Shown: positions 62,494 to 62,569 of the stretch, piece by piece | Layout: each line of letters begins with the position of its first letter | Position numbering within the stretch: the first letter of the stretch is position 1 | Source: CAYTOF01 sp964439435 | Lineage (GTDB): Bacteria > Bacillota > Clostridia > Oscillospirales > QAMX01 | Direction of reading: 5' to 3' | Length of the DNA stretch: 62,569 nt | Assembly: GCA_964439435.1 (NCBI GenBank) | Contig: CAYTOF010000003.1 | Span: 1 to 62,569 of the forward strand | Program-made: the position numbers and the translations under genes | Notes under the pieces: generated by a model | What the model saw: the letters and a program-made list of their open reading frames with translations, nothing else | The model's database searches: none | Told to the model about the DNA's origin: nothing

Positions 62494-62569
62494 TCATATC
62501 CAACGTTCGCGTGATATATCAAGCTGCCTGTATGAAATTAATGCCTCATCAAACTCGGACATGTCCATC
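62494..62569 (-). CDS. Possible C-terminal end of a gene that runs off the window
   Basis: A minus-strand frame of 24 residues reads MSEFDEALISYRQLDISRE and stops at 62496-62494. It is too short to identify. Its position right after a tRNA-Lys would suit an integrase, but that is only a guess. Confidence 0.3.
   Translation of the reverse strand, partial: MDMSEFDEALISYRQLDISRERWI

Overview
The window looks like a scaffold from a Gram-positive, low-to-mid GC anaerobe of the Bacillota, most likely class Clostridia. The evidence is a HrcA/CIRCE-controlled groESL operon, ireB, smpB/ssrA, the Firmicutes-type order dxs-tlyA-nadK-argR-recN, split transketolase subunits, a sodium-pumping oxaloacetate decarboxylase and an oxygen-sensitive glycyl radical enzyme. 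A run of 47 N at 53,101-53,147 marks an assembly gap, so this is probably a draft or metagenome assembly. Some frameshifts reported here could therefore be sequence errors.

Layout. 0-9 kb: housekeeping genes. These are a DUF4380-like protein overlapping an orphan eukaryote-type hisA, a small P-loop protein, a LysR regulator, purA, yebC, groEL/groES with CIRCE, and a lysophospholipase-like hydrolase whose promoter sits in a perfect 16-bp inverted repeat. 9-20 kb: an accessory island. It holds an IS3 transposase tail, an operon of an ECF sigma factor with a long C-terminal extension plus two ABC exporter half-transporters (visibly AT-richer), a DUF4143 ATPase, an AbiEi antitoxin remnant that kept its operator, a Bro-N antirepressor remnant beside a 24-bp perfect inverted repeat, tnpW and a TndX-like large serine recombinase.

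20-34 kb: metabolism. glpK runs tail-to-tail into a glycyl radical enzyme and its frameshifted activase. Then come tRNA-Leu(CAG) with a perfect consensus promoter, cysK, tcdA, the oxaloacetate decarboxylase operon (alpha, gamma, biotin carrier, beta), tRNA-Leu(TAG), split transketolase and a membrane-anchored parvulin foldase. The foldase, transketolase, tRNA and decarboxylase genes are all on the minus strand and could share transcripts.

34-46 kb: a mixed and partly decaying region. It contains a NUDIX hydrolase, an unknown conserved protein, an FAD oxidoreductase, a 46-residue membrane peptide, a DUF4838 protein, a GNAT acetyltransferase, an HTH protein with a beta-helix-like tail, dcd, a twice-frameshifted Fic pseudogene, a NimA-like flavoprotein, a DUF4143 ATPase with an altered Walker B, and a frameshifted HTH-TPR regulator. 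45.6-62.5 kb: core genes again. These are tmRNA and smpB, a UDPGP-family uridylyltransferase, an HTH protein with repeated membrane modules, recN-argR-nadK-tlyA-dxs, ychF, a DUF1624 membrane protein, an SH3b-NlpC/P60 cell wall hydrolase, an Fe-S aldo/keto reductase, ireB, and a five-tRNA operon (Gly, Arg, His, Gln, Lys) with its own promoter and terminator.

I found no CRISPR array, no rRNA and no complete defence system. The least explained pieces are the sigma-extension/ABC operon, the glycyl radical enzyme with a GCWE active-site loop, and the Walker B variant ATPase.
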